Shown here: piece after piece, positions 9,175 through 20,534 of the stretch | How the letters are laid out: each line of letters begins with the position of its first letter | How positions within the stretch are numbered: the stretch's first letter is position 1 | DNA from: Lepidostoma basale | Taxonomy: Eukaryota; Arthropoda; Insecta; Trichoptera; Lepidostomatidae | DNA length: 64,000 bases | Reading direction: 5' to 3' | NCBI GenBank assembly: GCA_022606425.2 | Contig: JAHDVF020000738.1 | Coordinates: forward strand, 61,717 to 125,716 | Made by a program: the position numbers and the translations under genes | Notes under the pieces: generated by a model | The model's database searches: none | The model's input: the letters and a program-made list of their open reading frames with translations, nothing else | What the model was told of the DNA's origin: nothing

Positions 9175-9261
9175 ATAATTTTGATAATAGATTTAAAAAC
9201 ACAAAATTGTAATAAAACTTCTAGATAACAGACTTTTTTATTCGTATTAATTATTAAATAT
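9175..9261 (+). repeat. H4 element fragment
   Basis: TTTGATAATGTC, TAATAAAACTTCTAGATAAC and TTATTCGTATTAATTATTAA match one H4 arm. Confidence 0.6.
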
Positions 9262-9345
9262 GTAACTAACTAACTAACTAACCATCTCGCCGTCTCTCCG
9301 AAAGGGTAGGCAGAATGAATTAACTATCACACTTTAACCGATGCG
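9262..9345 (-). mobile_element. LINE A 3' tip
   Basis: (CTAA)n then CCATCTCGCCGTCTCTCCGA and GGTAGGCAG; only about 80 bp remain. Confidence 0.75.
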
Positions 9346-9799
9346 GCACTCCATCCATCTCTTTTCGCTTACATATGTAATTTTTCTTAATTGTTCAAAA
9401 AACAAAAGATAGGAACAATAAAAAATAAAAACTATTCGATTAGTATTACTCGAGCGCAGACGAAAGGATTGTCGTTTAATTGAATGCGCAAACTGAATCA
9501 CGCGAAATGAAACTGCATAAAACTTTAATTGGAAATTTCAAAGGGAAAAATACGGAAAAACTGTATCCAATACGTTTATGAGTTGAGCGATCTAAACTGA
9601 GATGAATTATTTTTTCTTCAGTGATATCATGAAGATACGATTAAGATTTACAATGTAATTGTTATTTATAAAAAAACGGTATCAAATTATTTTGTGAAAA
9701 CATGTATATATTATACGATATTCACTAAAATAGTCTTATCAATTCATTGAATGTTTCTTGAACAATGACGGAAACTCCCAAAAAATATGTTTATCAATG

Positions 9800-9937
9800 A
9801 AAAGGTCTGTTTTCTATAAGTTTTATTATATTTTATGGGAATGTCATGTTTCGGCTTTCTAAGGCATTATCAAATGTTGTTGAAGAAAGGCGAAATGTCA
9901 TCCGCTTAAAATACAATAAAATTTCGAGAAAACAGAT
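9800..9937. repeat. H4 inverted-repeat element
   Basis: TCTGTTTTCTATAAGTTTTA, GGAATGTCATGTTTCGGCTT, AAGGCATTATCAAATGTTG, then the imperfect complement ending CGAGAAAACAGA. Confidence 0.7.
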
Positions 9938-10090
9938 TATTATTTTTATTATTTCGTTGAATCGCTCTCTTACATCATGACAGCATGAGCCAAATCGATG
10001 TAAAGGGTATTATATCCATCGTAGTGATTCTCGTGACACGTGATAGGTAGCTAATCTATCGCCATTTTATTGTCACGTGAATTCAACATG
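9938..10090 (-). mobile_element. SINE S copy, head missing
   Basis: Reverse complement of the SINE tail and body: TCTCTTACATCATGACAGCA, CCAAATCGATGTAAAGGGT, CGCCATTTTATTGTCACGTG. The tRNA-like head is absent. Confidence 0.78.
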
Positions 10091-10487
10091 TTTATATGTT
10101 TCTAGATGTTTACATTCGTATTAATTACTTATCAATTCAGATAATTATTTTAAAAAATTTTGGTGATTGGGATTATTTAATTAAAAAAAAAACTATAATC
10201 CCAATCCCCAAGATGGTGGGAGGGTATTTTTCGATGAAGCTGATTAATAAAAGAGATGCTGCATCTAAGAAAAGCTAAGCTGAGATTAAGTGATAATGTC
10301 CACAAGACTACCATCTCTTGAGAATGAAAACTAAATAGAGGCATCGGCTTTAATTTTACTCCCACCCCACAAACCACCTTCAACCCCATTTGAGATAATT
10401 AAAATTCTTATTATGATAATTAACGAATTGCGTATAACAAATTTAAAATAAAACACAACAGCTATACAGTTCATAAAATAATTAATT
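10091..10487. other. No gene seen
   Basis: Contains a local hairpin around 10167 and 10195 (GATTGGGATTAT / ATAATCCCAATC) but no credible gene. Confidence 0.4.
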
Positions 10488-10680
10488 AGATAACTAACCA
10501 ACCAACCATCACACCGTCTCCCAGAAATAATGAACCACCACTCTGTTCTTTACTGACATACTTATATCGTTTCTTCAACAGTAACACATCGTGTCGTGCT
10601 CGCACGTTCTGCATGCTGCAAGTGATTTCTCCGGCTCCTCAAGTGGCCGACATTTAATTTGATCGTGCAACGTCTATTCA
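10488..10680 (-). mobile_element. LINE A fragment
   Basis: AACTAACCAACCAACCATCA CACCGTCTCCC then diverged reverse LINE A 3' sequence to about 10680. Confidence 0.65.
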
Positions 10681-10934
10681 ATCGTCAAATTATACATAAC
10701 ACATAAATCATCAAAACATTGAATTAAGTAACTAAATGTAACTTAAACTTTCAATAAGAATAGCTGACAATACAAACAAAGGCGCATTATTTTTCATAAT
10801 TCGTTTTTTAGCACTTAACTTGTTAAAATAGTCTTAATTTGATTTATCGCACTGATAATTTGCTTAAGTCACGATTGAAAATCGGTTCTGTATAAAAAAT
10901 ATAAAAATTGTTAAAATGTTCATAAAATTATTAT

Positions 10935-11050
10935 TAACCTAATTAACCATCTCTGAAGGGGAACGTAGAAAAAAGGAGCACAATTATTTCCTGATCTAAT
11001 TCTCTTGCTTTCTCAACTTTTATACATTGTGTCGTGCACGCACGTCGAAC
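10935..11050 (-). mobile_element. LINE A 3' fragment, degraded
   Basis: AACCATCTCTGAAGGGG, then TCTTGCTTTCTCAAC and CATTGTGTCGTGCACGCACG match the reverse LINE A 3' region. Confidence 0.6.
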
Positions 11051-11500
11051 GAGGTAAAATTGAGAATGGAGAAAAACTGCTATATATATTGTATGATGTT
11101 CAAACATGAACCAAATTACAATGAACATCTCACATTGATATCCATCTTATAAGTATTGTGAAGTCAAACTGGAACTCAATACAAAATATCGAGCCTACAC
11201 AAAAAAAACAATATCTGTCTGATACTGACAACTAAGAAATATACGAAATAATTCAATTATATTACCCACGTTACAGATTTTATAATAAACAAAAAAATTA
11301 CATAATACCGGGGTGGGTAACATGGCCAAAGGAGTTGCGTCACAATATCAACGGGTGAAGAGAGAAATAATAGACTGTGTGGGTGTGTTAGCGGTGCGTG
11401 GAATTGTCAATATCATTTTATATAACTTCGGTTACACGGTCCACGTGGATTGACGTAGCACGGTCATCCATAGATGGATCTTATTTACTGTTTTTATGAT
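11051..11500. other. No gene seen
   Basis: No recognised coding or repeat content. Confidence 0.4.
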
Positions 11501-11645
11501 AATCTAATGATTTTACTGTAATCTCTCCATGGTTGTTCATCTTAAATAAAAAATAAACAAAAAAAATTATTAACAATTTATTTTCACTTTTTGTCTTTAT
11601 TTCGACAGCGACGGGCTAGGTTAGCTGGCATCGACAGACTAATGA
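11501..11645 (-). repeat. H3 element, single arm
   Basis: AATGATTTTACTGTAATCTC at the left, TTTTGTCTTTATTTCGACAG, and GCTGGCATCGACAGACTAAT at the right match the H3 arms at 44100-44255 and 60315-60469. Confidence 0.65.
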
Positions 11646-11765
11646 CACTGTTATAAACTTACTATTTTTATGTATCAAAAATATATATCAAAAATGTATA
11701 TTTATTTTACGCAACAGCTGTTTCGTCAACCTATGTTGACTTCATCAGGTGTTACAATAATATAT
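11645..11765 (-). repeat. H1 element, single arm with hammerhead-like core
   Basis: The minus strand at 11709-11756 reads CACCTGATGA, A, stem GTCAAC-ATAG-GTTGAC, GAAA, ACAGCTGT, then T in place of C at the cleavage position (an H base, still permitted), then GCG. The rest of the arm (TTTATTTTACGC) matches other H1 copies. Confidence 0.6.
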
Positions 11766-11910
11766 CAAATGTCAAATTTTCGTGATTTTTCGAACTTTTA
11801 TGTGTATTTGTTCCTATGTCACTTTGAATAATTTCTTTGATATAATTTTGAAGTTCTTGCTGGAGTTGGGTTAGGTACCTAATTATTTAAATTAAAATAA
11901 CGGTTAGTTA
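11766..11910 (+). repeat. Partial 5' region of the non-autonomous NA element
   Basis: TTTGTTCCTATGTCACTTTG, AATAATTTCTTTGATAT and AAGTTCTTGCTGG match the left part of the NA elements at 20535 and 42038. Confidence 0.6.
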
Positions 11911-12059
11911 CAATTTATAGAAGAAAATATTTTAGGTGGAAAATATAATAATAAAAAATAATAATAATAATCATAATAATAATAAAACGAGTGTCAAAAA
12001 CAATGAAACATAATAAATTAAAGACGGCGGCCAACGGCCAAAGTTCGACGTCTTATCTC

Positions 12060-12350
12060 CTCATTAATCTCATCACCAGGACATATTTTAAAGTAAAAAT
12101 ATCAAAACCAACGAAAAGGCAACGCTGACTCCGACAAGTGGAAAGTAAAGCGCATTACTTTATAATTCCAGCACGGGCCAATAAAGCAGGTTTCTATGAA
12201 CGTGCTTGCAGCGTTGCGGTCTGTTTACGTGGAATAATCACCCTGTAAATAATTCCAGCAATATTTCCTTCGCCCACCCTTGACGTAATCTATTTCGCGA
12301 AAAGCGCATTTGATACAATGCCAATCTCCGGTGAAAGATAGACTTTATAA
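12060..12350. other. Mixed-composition sequence, nothing assigned
   Basis: Less AT-rich than its surroundings and not seen elsewhere in the window. No coherent long frame. Confidence 0.35.
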
Positions 12351-12355
12351 TCGCA

Positions 12356-13125
12356 ATGGTCAACTTCGGTGGCCGGCATACCAGCAGTCAAATGATTGCC
12401 ATTATTTTTTTAAATATATTATCTTGTTCTAAAGATGACTTTCAAATAATGTTGTACAAATTCCACACAGTATCACAAAGGATAAATATGGCTATATCAG
12501 CCAACAAAACAAAAAGTCTTACTATATCTAGGCAACCTATAAGATGTAAGCTGACTGTTGATGGTATACCTGTGGAGCAAGTAATGAGTTTCAGATATTT
12601 GGGAGTAGAAATCTGCAGCCAAAATGACTTTTATACCGAAGTACGAGAACAAGTCAGTAAAGCCTCTGCCGTGTCAGGATGTCTGAAGAATCTGATCTGG
12701 AAGAACAAGCACATGCGTATCGACAGCAAGATCATAATTTATAAAACATGCGTGCGACCTACTATGACGTACGCTGTAGAGACGCGGGCCGACACTGTGC
12801 GAACCATGGGACTACTAAGAACACCGAAGATGAAGGCCCTAAGATCAATTACTGGAAAAACGCGTCCGCAACGTAGACATAAGAAAAACTTGCGAAATAG
12901 AGAATATCGTTCAGTGGAGTAGATCCAGAAGAAGATACTGAAGGGACCATGTAGCCCGAATGGATGGTGACAGACTTAGATATACAGCCGCTTATGAAAT
13001 CCCCTTTGGACACCGCCCACCTGGAAGACCGCCTCAGAGATAAGAGATGGAATGAGAGCTGGACCTCATAATCCGACGAGACATGATTTATGTATCACAG
13101 ATCGTCAGATCTATTAAAAGAAGAA
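12356..13125 (+). mobile_element. LINE D, reverse transcriptase C-terminal region
   Basis: An open frame (12356-12922) begins SCSKDDFQIMLYKFHTVSQR, probably just downstream of the catalytic YADD motif, which is not present. It continues AISANKTKSLTISRQP, CKLTVDGIPVEQVMSFRYLG, IYKTCVRPTMTYAVETRADT and LRTPKMKALRSITGKT. After a frameshift, WSRSRRRYWRDHVARMDGDR and GHRPPGRPPQR follow, with stops. The order matches a non-LTR retrotransposon polyprotein C-terminus. The ATG at 12356 is unlikely to be a real start; the piece is 5'-truncated and dead. Relatives: 290-499, 3065-3142, 19299-19430, 47135-47535. Confidence 0.82.
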
Positions 13126-13204
13126 AAATAATAATATCTTGTTCTGAAAATTACGTACAAGTGTGTGCATGAAAATTGTCATATATATACAATAATTATG
13201 ATTA

Positions 13205-13560
13205 CAAAATGGCGCAGACGCGAAATTCTGTTAAAATTTTCACCCGGAATATAAAATCGCGCCAAATGCACAGCCGGCAATGAGTGCGGCAGAATTAACT
13301 CCAGTGACAGCGAACTGATCCATTCGTTCGCTTTTCAAAGGAATAATTTCTCATTTCAAAAATTAAAGTCGGGATGCTCTCCTGTTCCGCTAAATTCACA
13401 TTCACAATGGGAACCAAATCGGAGCGGGAAGCGGCGGACGTAATAACTGGATAGGGTTTGTGTATAATCGTCAGTAACGACTTAAGACAGGTAACTTCTA
13501 CGTTAGTAGATGAATGCCGTGAATAAGGGAAGTTTTGCATTCATAAATCAAGCGACTAAA
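13205..13560. other. Single-copy-looking sequence, no gene assigned
   Basis: More GC than the flanks and not repeated here. An 81-codon minus-strand frame (13295-13540) resembles nothing I recognise. Confidence 0.3.
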
Positions 13561-13684
13561 ATTTATAAACGAGATATATCACTTTACTTTTTTGAATTGC
13601 TATGATTTATGAGAGATCTAGTATCTTCAAATATTAAATACAAACTAATTTCATTGGATGTATAACGAGCGTTTCATTGTTTCG

Positions 13685-13990
13685 AGAGATAAATAAAATC
13701 TTGAACTTGAAGTACTGATTAACCAGGATGCAGTCGAGAGATTCTGCAAGTCTCAACGCCTACGGTAGGCTGGCCATGCATAAAGAATGCCAGAGGATAG
13801 AACACCAAAAAATATACCCAGATGGATGCCCCGCGAAAAGAGACCAAGAGGCCGACCGAGGAAAAGATGGGCGGATTGCGTGGAAGAAGATTGGGAGAAA
13901 ATGGAATAAGCTGGGGAATGGAGAGAGATGGCCAGGGACAGAAGTTAGTGGAGGACGATAGTCGAGAAGTAGTAGTAAAACAGACAACTA
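13685..13990 (+). mobile_element. LINE E C-terminal fragment
   Basis: In one frame with two stops: FCKSQRLR-stop-AGHA-stop-RMPEDRTPKNIPRWMPREKR, then PRGRPRKRWADCVEEDWEKM. It ends in DRN/LVEDDSR-like sequence. Homologous to 986-1350 but without that copy's 2-nt insertion. Confidence 0.75.
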
Positions 13991-13999
13991 AGTGTCGGG

Positions 14000-14935
14000 G
14001 AAAGAAGAAAACCATTGACAATGGTTAAATTGCAGCACAACATCTTCGTTTACAGCTGCTGAATCAAAAATAAAAATAGCGTAAATGTTGCTCAACCTTC
14101 GATAAGGAGAGGAACAAGAAGAATAATCATTTTACGATGCTAACCGAGTTTCAATATAAAACCAACAAAAAAAATTGACGCGACATTTTAACATTTTAAT
14201 GTTTCACTATTAATAATCCAAACAAACATGTTTCAAAGCCAGCTTCTAAATCCAAGCTCAACCACCGTTATGTATGCTAATAGAGCAAACAACCGAAGGG
14301 GTGGTTTACACTATCAGAGTGCACCATAAATGACAAGGAGATAGGGTATTGGCAAAATACTTGTTCTGAAGCAGAGGAAGCTGGATAAATGTAATTAAGG
14401 GTTCTGCAAAAATAATCAAAATAGCAAAACTCGTGAAATTTTGAAAAGCGGGTTAACCTTTAAGTAGTGGAGTGGGTGTCTCACAGACGGCGCGTTCACT
14501 AATTTGTTCCTTATTTCGTTCTTCATCACATCACACTCTTGGAGATAGCGAGTTATTATATCTCAGCGGAAATTCCTGATAACAACAAGACAATAAACTT
14601 CCTTCTAGACACAATAATCTGAATCATTTGTTAGTGGGCCGACTACGCGATTAACAATTACTAAGAATCGATTATAACACATAATAAAACTAAATTGTGA
14701 TAATAAAAAGGGTTAGAAAATCCCTTCCTCGGAACCAACTTGCTCATCACATACTATGGAAGAAGGAATGACCCGATGCCACTCGCCACCCACTCACAAA
14801 ATAATATTATGTGCCTTTTAAAACAATTTTACTTACCTACATTGTCAAGATATTCCATTATGTCATTGGATATAAAAATAAAATTAAACTTCTTAATCAT
14901 ATTTTTCTTGAAATATCGCCTGAATTGAGGATTTT
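14000..14935. other. No gene seen
   Basis: About 900 bp with only short random frames. Confidence 0.45.
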
Positions 14936-14939
14936 TTTA

Positions 14940-15085
14940 TTAATAAAAATTACCGAATCAAGGCCTCTAGAATTTTTTATTGTTTCTTGATAAAGATGTA
15001 AAACTCCATATTAAATAATTAATACAAATGAAATTATATGTTTTCTTTCACCTTGCTTAGGCATTATCAAATGTATGATGAACAA
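14940..15085. repeat. H4 element, partial
   Basis: ATTGTTTCTTGATAAAGATG, AAAACTCCATATTAAATAAT and AGGCATTATCAAATGTATGA match H4. Only one arm remains. Confidence 0.65.
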
Positions 15086-15094
15086 AGTAGACGT

Positions 15095-15275
15095 TGAACG
15101 AAGTGTGCGCGGGAGATGCCTTTTGGTGGCGATGAGGTTCGCAACCCATCACACCGCGTCTCTCGCGATGGCGAAAAGAGAAGGATGGAGTGCCGCATCG
15201 ATTAAAGTGTGGCAGTCCATTCTTTCTGCCTACCCTTTCGGGGAGACGGCGTGATGGTTAGTTAGTTAGTTAAGA
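15095..15275 (+). mobile_element. Non-autonomous NA element, 5'-truncated
   Basis: CGAAGTGTGCGCGGGAGATG, GCGATGAGGTTCGCAACCCA, GCGAAAAGAGAAGGATGGAG, then the exact LINE A 3' end (CAGTCCATTCTTTCTGCCTA to GGCGTGATGGTTAGTTAGTT). The internal part is unrelated to the LINE A protein. Longer copies at 20535 and 42038. Confidence 0.8.
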
Positions 15276-15985
15276 ATCGATTACCAATCCCGACAATACA
15301 ATACGAAGTTGATTATTTTTTTTAATACGTGCGTGAAATATTTGCATACGAAAGGAACAAGTGGAAAACATATGCAAATTTTGACGATTGATCCGATTTC
15401 ATTATTTGTACATTGTGTCAAATATAACGATGTTTAAAAATAATAAAACGCCAACAATTTGTAATGATTGATTGCTTTGGTCATACAGTGGCGTCCTCGT
15501 ATCATTGTACAGGAAACAATAAAAAATAATCCAAAATGAATATGAATTGCATAAAATGTTACAGAATGTTCATCGCGCTCGGGAATCGGTCAGACAATTT
15601 AACATAGATATCAATACATTTTTGTGTTATACTATCTAATATATATTGTAATTAATTAGTATTTAAGGTAAATGTTGAGAAAATAAAAAAAAAAACATAT
15701 AAAGCACTCACTTTCCGACTGTTGTTAAAATAAAATAATAAACATTCTATTTTTTTTTTGATTTAATATGGGAGTATCGTGAGAGGACTCTCATTATTGA
15801 TACCCCATTATTTAAGACATGAGTGGCTCTTTTGAACTTTATTAAAACCAGTTAATATACTTATTTAAAGTTGTTAAATTATAGGTAGATAAAATTACTT
15901 AAAAGTAACTAAACTAAACAATCGAACAAATAACAAATTACGGCAAGTTCAAGTAAAAATTACATTCACGGAATTGTAATTATAA
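15276..15985. other. No gene seen
   Basis: AT-rich, no recognised content. Confidence 0.45.
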
Positions 15986-15989
15986 TGGA

Positions 15990-16032
15990 AGCAGGCTAAT
16001 GTATCGTTTGAGCCCAAGCTTCATCAGGGCAA
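15990..16032 (-). repeat. Degenerate hammerhead-like motif (H6)
   Basis: Minus strand: GCCCTGATGA, AGC-TTGG-GCT, CAAAC, GATAC. Core CUGAUGA and a short stem are present, but GAAA is CAAA. Weak. Confidence 0.3.
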
Positions 16033-16229
16033 TAAAAAAAGCTCTTATTTTAAAATTGCGAAACTAGTTTAAAAAAAATGGCGTTAGTGGGTGAATTGTA
16101 TAGGTTGATCTTAAAAAGATTAACATGTGTAATCAAATTTACATAGATGGCCAATTGAAACTGACATGTGAAGATAAGTATAGATTTGGAGCATATATAC
16201 AACTTCCAAAAATTTGTCATGCTTGATCA

Positions 16230-16480
16230 TAAACAAAGGTGGAATGGGGAATGTTGTAATTACATAAAGCGTGCACTTAACCCAACCAATGACAGGTCAT
16301 AAGTCCTGTTAACACCTTGATCATCCATATTCAGTTTCCAGTTTGCATCTTCGTCTCTATTGAGATACAATTAAATTTCATGAATTAATCACCCACCATG
16401 GGTGAAAATCCAGGATTCGTGTACAAGTATAAGTATACATTCACAAAAAATATTTATAATTTTCGTAGTTAAATATGAAG
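16230..16480 (+). repeat. P-family repeat, one arm
   Basis: GGAATGTTGTAATTACATAA, AACCCAACCAATGACAGGTC, CTTGATCATCCATATTCAGT and CTCTATTGAGATACAATTAA match the right arm of the palindrome at 27757-28090. Confidence 0.75.
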
Positions 16481-16504
16481 TTTAAAATTTTTATAAAACT
16501 AACT

Positions 16505-16803
16505 TACTAACTTACCATCCCGTTTCGCCGGAGGGGAAGGCAGAGGATGGACCGCCATACCGTTCCTTCCTCTTGCTTCCTCCACATTCATACACCGTAA
16601 CATGCAAGTTCGTCGATTTTTCCCATTTTAACCATTCTTCCAAACTATCTGAGGGATCCTTTTTTTAATTTTACTTATGATGCAATTATTTGTCTTACAT
16701 TTCTTCCTTATTTCGTCGTTCGGTATATCGTTTTCCCCGCACATTCTTCTCAGTGATCTCATTTCTACGGCATTTATCCTACTTTCATCCTTTTTTTGCC
16801 AGT
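16505..16803 (-). mobile_element. LINE A copy, subfamily 2
   Basis: AACTTACCATCCCGTTTCGC CGGAGGGGAAGGCAGAGGAT at the left; reverse LINE A (GATCCTTTTTTTAATTTTAC, TTCTCAGTGATCTCATTTCT) to TTTTGCCAG at the right. Internally deleted. Confidence 0.78.
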
Positions 16804-17989
16804 GTGTAGATGGTAATTTTTAGTACAAAATCTCATCTTTCTAACGCCATCTAGCGTAATCCAATCATTAACAATATATTGGATATGCACCAATAGAGTA
16901 ATGAAATGTGATAATCGTTATCATGATTTACATATGTTCCACGTGGACTGTTGGTACTAATAATATTGAATTTTTCAATCTCTTATCTACATATAAATAA
17001 AACACAAGCTGGGTTGTGTGTGTCTCCTAATTTCTCGGTGATTCCTCATCAGATCCTTCTGTATCTTGGGGAATGGACTAATTGGAATTTAGCGGTCGTC
17101 ATAGGCATATTTTCGTTATTAATCGAGCTCTAATTAACTTTATAAATTAATCAATTAATTGAAAATTTTCGTAGTGCAAACGAATATAGACCTTAATGTT
17201 CGTATCACCTGAGTATCAATCTTTTGAGTCTATATTCGTTTGACACGGTCTGGAGAGAATTCAGTCTCCATGTAATTTTGTGTAGTGGCAACAATGTGTT
17301 TTGCTTTCTGACAGTCCAATATATTGCGTTTTACTTTGGGATGTATAATACTTAATACGTTTTGCTTATTACGTACTAAAATAATTGGTTGTTTAATTGG
17401 TACAGTCTATTTTATTGGCCATATTTTAATGTACACTAATGCAGACAGGTAATTATACTTCTTAATTTTGGCGAGTATAATTTTTACGCGTCAATTTGAG
17501 GTTATGAACGAAATTTTATTTTTTCGTGTGGCTGAAACTTATTCGTTTCTCTTACGTTCGACGGTGATTACTTAATGATATTCGTTTTCTAGAGTTCTAG
17601 CCGTTCGATTGGTCACGTGGTCTCTGAACTGTCACAATATCTTTGTACGTCGTAATATTTTGTAGGTATGAAGTTTCGGTACTTTTAGGTTATGAAGTTT
17701 CTGGGATTAAAAATATTCAATGATAATTAAATTGCATTTCAAAGGATGATAGCGAAAATATAAAATATTGGACGTCGAAGCTCTACAAGAATATGAAGAA
17801 ACTTGCTTCCGTAAGTATAATATAATATTTATATTTCTAATTCATAAATATATTTTCAGTTTATTCTATTTTGCTGTTTTCTTTATACGCATACTTTGGT
17901 CAGGGAAATTGTTACATTACCACAGCAACGGTAAGAAAGTTCTAATGATATACAATATGAATTACAATATGAATGAATGACACAATTCT
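16804..17989. other. Old repeat debris, no gene
   Basis: AT-rich. A 15-bp inverted repeat CAAACGAATATAGAC / GTCTATATTCGTTTG lies at 17177-17191 and 17229-17243. A weak Helitron-like start (ACATATAAATAAAACACAAG) is near 16990. Confidence 0.4.
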
Positions 17990-18135
17990 TATGACTTTTT
18001 CCGTTTATTTCTAGGAAAATAAAGTAACGGATCAGAGATGGGACGAAAATTACCGATGCAGCGTGCAAAATAACTTCGTTAAAATGGAATTAGATCAATC
18101 AAACAACGGATGATCAGTGAATTAGATGTACCCTG
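17990..18135 (+). mobile_element. LINE F fragment
   Basis: GGATCAGAGATGGGACGAAA, TTACCGATGCAGCGTGCAAA and CCTGGAGTGGCGAATGA match the 5' half of the fragment at 21345-21640. Confidence 0.55.
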
Positions 18136-18276
18136 GAGTGGCGAATGAAAACCGGCTCATTTTTACATTACACATAAGCTACTTTTAGTAGTTTTCATTC
18201 ATATATGAAAATTCCATTATTAATTTCAGGTAAAGTTTTTAAATTTACAGTTTATAGACAATAATTAAGCACATTC

Positions 18277-18625
18277 CCAAACGTGCCACCTATATATCTG
18301 AATTTTGTGTTGCTCGGGCTGCCTGAAATATGCTTCCTGCACGCCTCAGATGCATTGACAAGCCGACAGACTTTAATTCTCACCTAAAAACCCACCTTTT
18401 CAAATTATCGCATAAAATGGTAACAACGGTTGTCTGTATATCAATAAACAATATTATATCACATTTGCACAAAACATTCATATGTTTAGAGAAACAAAAT
18501 TCTTGATTTTGTTGTCCATGAAATTCACATCAGAGCCAATAAAGTAAGTTTCTACGATCGTGATTTCGCTGTTGTTACATGCACCTTTCATGACTAAAAA
18601 CATTGTCAAAGCGCCCTTGAGGTGA
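18277..18625 (+). mobile_element. LINE K 3' end
   Basis: Remnants of RVARA then CFLHASDALTSRQTLILT-type frames. In the correct frame the sequence encodes MLPARLRCIDKPTDFNSHLK, then THLFKLSHKM-stop, with a UTR that includes CAGAGCCAATAAAGTAAGTT. The T-D-F-x-x-H-L-K-T-H-L-F ending is typical of CR1/Jockey-group LINEs. Near-identical copy at 19935-20335, reverse fragment at 21640-21790. Confidence 0.72.
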
Positions 18626-18649
18626 GCTATTCACGAAAACGGCGATTAT

Positions 18650-18760
18650 CAGTTCCGTAAGTTCAATGTTTATATTTTGATATGTACAGGTTTAAATTTT
18701 GAATTAATTGGTTTATTTTGTATATATAAGAATATAGACAATTTATATGAAGGAGTCTGG
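18650..18760 (+). repeat. Repeat shared with 19440-19530
   Basis: TATGTACAGGTTTAAATT, GAATTAATTGGTTTA and AAGAATATAGACAATTTAT occur in both places in the same orientation. Confidence 0.6.
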
Positions 18761-19298
18761 TTGTAATGAATGCTTTTGTAAAATTTTTGTTATTTCTTTA
18801 GCACAAGGCTATGACGTTTCGTTGTGTAATAATTAGTTAATTGGTATAATCTATTTTAATAATGTTGTTTTAATGTAAAATTGTTCTGGCAGGGCGAAAA
18901 TCTATATCTTTGGGATTAGATATTAAGTTTTGATAAAATAATTGCCTGGTTGTGAGAGACCACTGGTCTAATGGGGATATTTTTGTATTGGGATTGAAAT
19001 TATTTTGATAATGAGCCATATTGGTGCATCTGCATGTTGCAATTCTTCTTTATTTTCCATTCCACTGAGTAATTCCAGCAGCACACATACCCAAATACAC
19101 TATGAGTTACTTCAGCTGTTTTAGTTTTTCTCTGAAAACAAATGCTGTGATAGGTAAACATATCCTTATATGCAGCATTAGCTGCCTCAGTTAGAAGAGT
19201 CCAGTAATATTCCATTTTTGACCATTAAATTCTACATTATGCTGAGATTTAAAATATTCAAAGATAATGAAATTGATTTCAGGTTATTTCATTTGCTT

Positions 19299-19436
19299 GA
19301 GGATGGGGAAGACAACGCAGAAGATAATGGATTGCGCATGTGCAGAGGATGGGGAAAACAACGCAGAAGATACTGGAGTTCGCATGTCCAGAGGATGGAT
19401 CCCACACTTCGATATATGCGTATCACAAGACAATGT
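19299..19436 (+). mobile_element. LINE D fragment with a 46-bp tandem duplication
   Basis: GAGGATGGGGAAGACAACGC starts at 19299 and repeats at 19345 and 19391 (46-bp period). One frame reads RGWGKQRRRYWSSHVQRMDP, matching the RRRYWRDHVxRMD block of LINE D. Confidence 0.7.
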
Positions 19437-19540
19437 TGTTATCTTTATGAACTAATTTGGAATGGTATGTACAGGTTTAAATTGGATTAATTGGTTTAAT
19501 TCGTTACATAAGAATATAGACAATTTATGTTTACTACTCC

Positions 19541-19925
19541 ATGATACATTCTCATCTGTCTTACCTTTCCTGTATTTGGGGCTTTATTACAAAGAAGAAA
19601 GCTAATGAGATTCAGGTGATCCAAAATCGGGCTGTTAGAAATATTTTCCGTCTACCGTGGTACACTCATGTAAGGGCCCTATATTCTCAGACGAAAATAA
19701 TTCCATTTCAAATCCATCCAAAATTAGAGATCACTAAAACTATAATACAAATAATAAAGTCATCAACGCGCTCTAATACTCGACCAATATTCAATACGGA
19801 CGTACACCAACATGATACGCGCTCACAGAATAAGAAGCATTGCGTTCAACTAGATTCGGTGTAAAATCCTTACAATTTATAGCCTCTACAGAATTTAATA
19901 AACTCCCTAATGATTTAATAATGAT
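19541..19925 (+). mobile_element. LINE J C-terminal fragment
   Basis: Open frame IHSHLSYLSCIWGFITKKKA, NEIQVIQNRAVRNIFRLPWY, then SQTKIIPFQIHPKLEITKTI and STRSNTRPIF, then a frameshift and FNKLPNDLIM. This is the region downstream of the reverse transcriptase in Jockey/CR1-group LINEs. A second fragment of this kind is at 54150-54720. Confidence 0.75.
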
Positions 19926-19934
19926 GTCGAACCA

Positions 19935-20335
19935 ACGTGCCACCTATACGAGTATATCTGAATTTTGTGTTGCTCGGGCTTTCACAGTAGTAGGTTCGTC
20001 CGCCTGAAATATGCTTCCTGCACGCCTCAGATGCATTGACAATCCGACAGACTTTAAATATCACCTAAAAACCCACCTTTTCAAATTATCGCATAAAATG
20101 TTAACAACGGTTGTCTGTATATCAATAAACAATATTATATCACATTTGCACAAAACATTCATATGTTTAGAGAAACAAAATTCTTGATTTTGTTGTCCAT
20201 GAAATTCACATCAGAGCCAATAAATTAAGTTTCTACGATCGTGATTTCGCTGTTGTCACATGCACCTTTCATGACTAAAAACAATGTCAAAGCGCCCTTG
20301 AGGTGAGCTATTCACGAAAACGGCGATTATACAAA
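19935..20335 (+). mobile_element. LINE K 3' end, longer copy
   Basis: Encodes RAFTVVGSSA-stop-NMLPARLRC IDNPTDFKYHLKTHLFKLSH, then the same UTR as 18277-18625, ending CACGAAAACGGCGATTAT in both. One in-frame TGA replaces the expected Trp. Confidence 0.75.
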
Positions 20336-20339
20336 TTAA

Positions 20340-20534
20340 ACAAACAAACAAACCATCACGCCGTTTCCCCACAGGGGTAGGCAGAGAGAATGGACCATAA
20401 CACTACTCTATCCTGGCAAACCTCTCTAGCTTCCTCCACATTCATACAACGAGTCATACACGCATGTCGATTCCTCCGACTTCTAACATGACCAACCTTT
20501 AAAATCTGATTAGTTTAATTAATTTGACAAATTA
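20340..20534 (-). mobile_element. LINE A copy, subfamily 3, (TTTG)-type tail
   Basis: Left end (AAAC)n then CATCACGCCGTTTCCCCACA. It is split on its right by the NA element insertion. Confidence 0.8.

Noticed and set aside
18277..20335. Segmental duplication of ~370 bp (18277 and 19935)
   Set aside because: The shared part translates as a LINE C-terminus plus 3' UTR and ends at the same base in both, so two LINE K insertions explain it.
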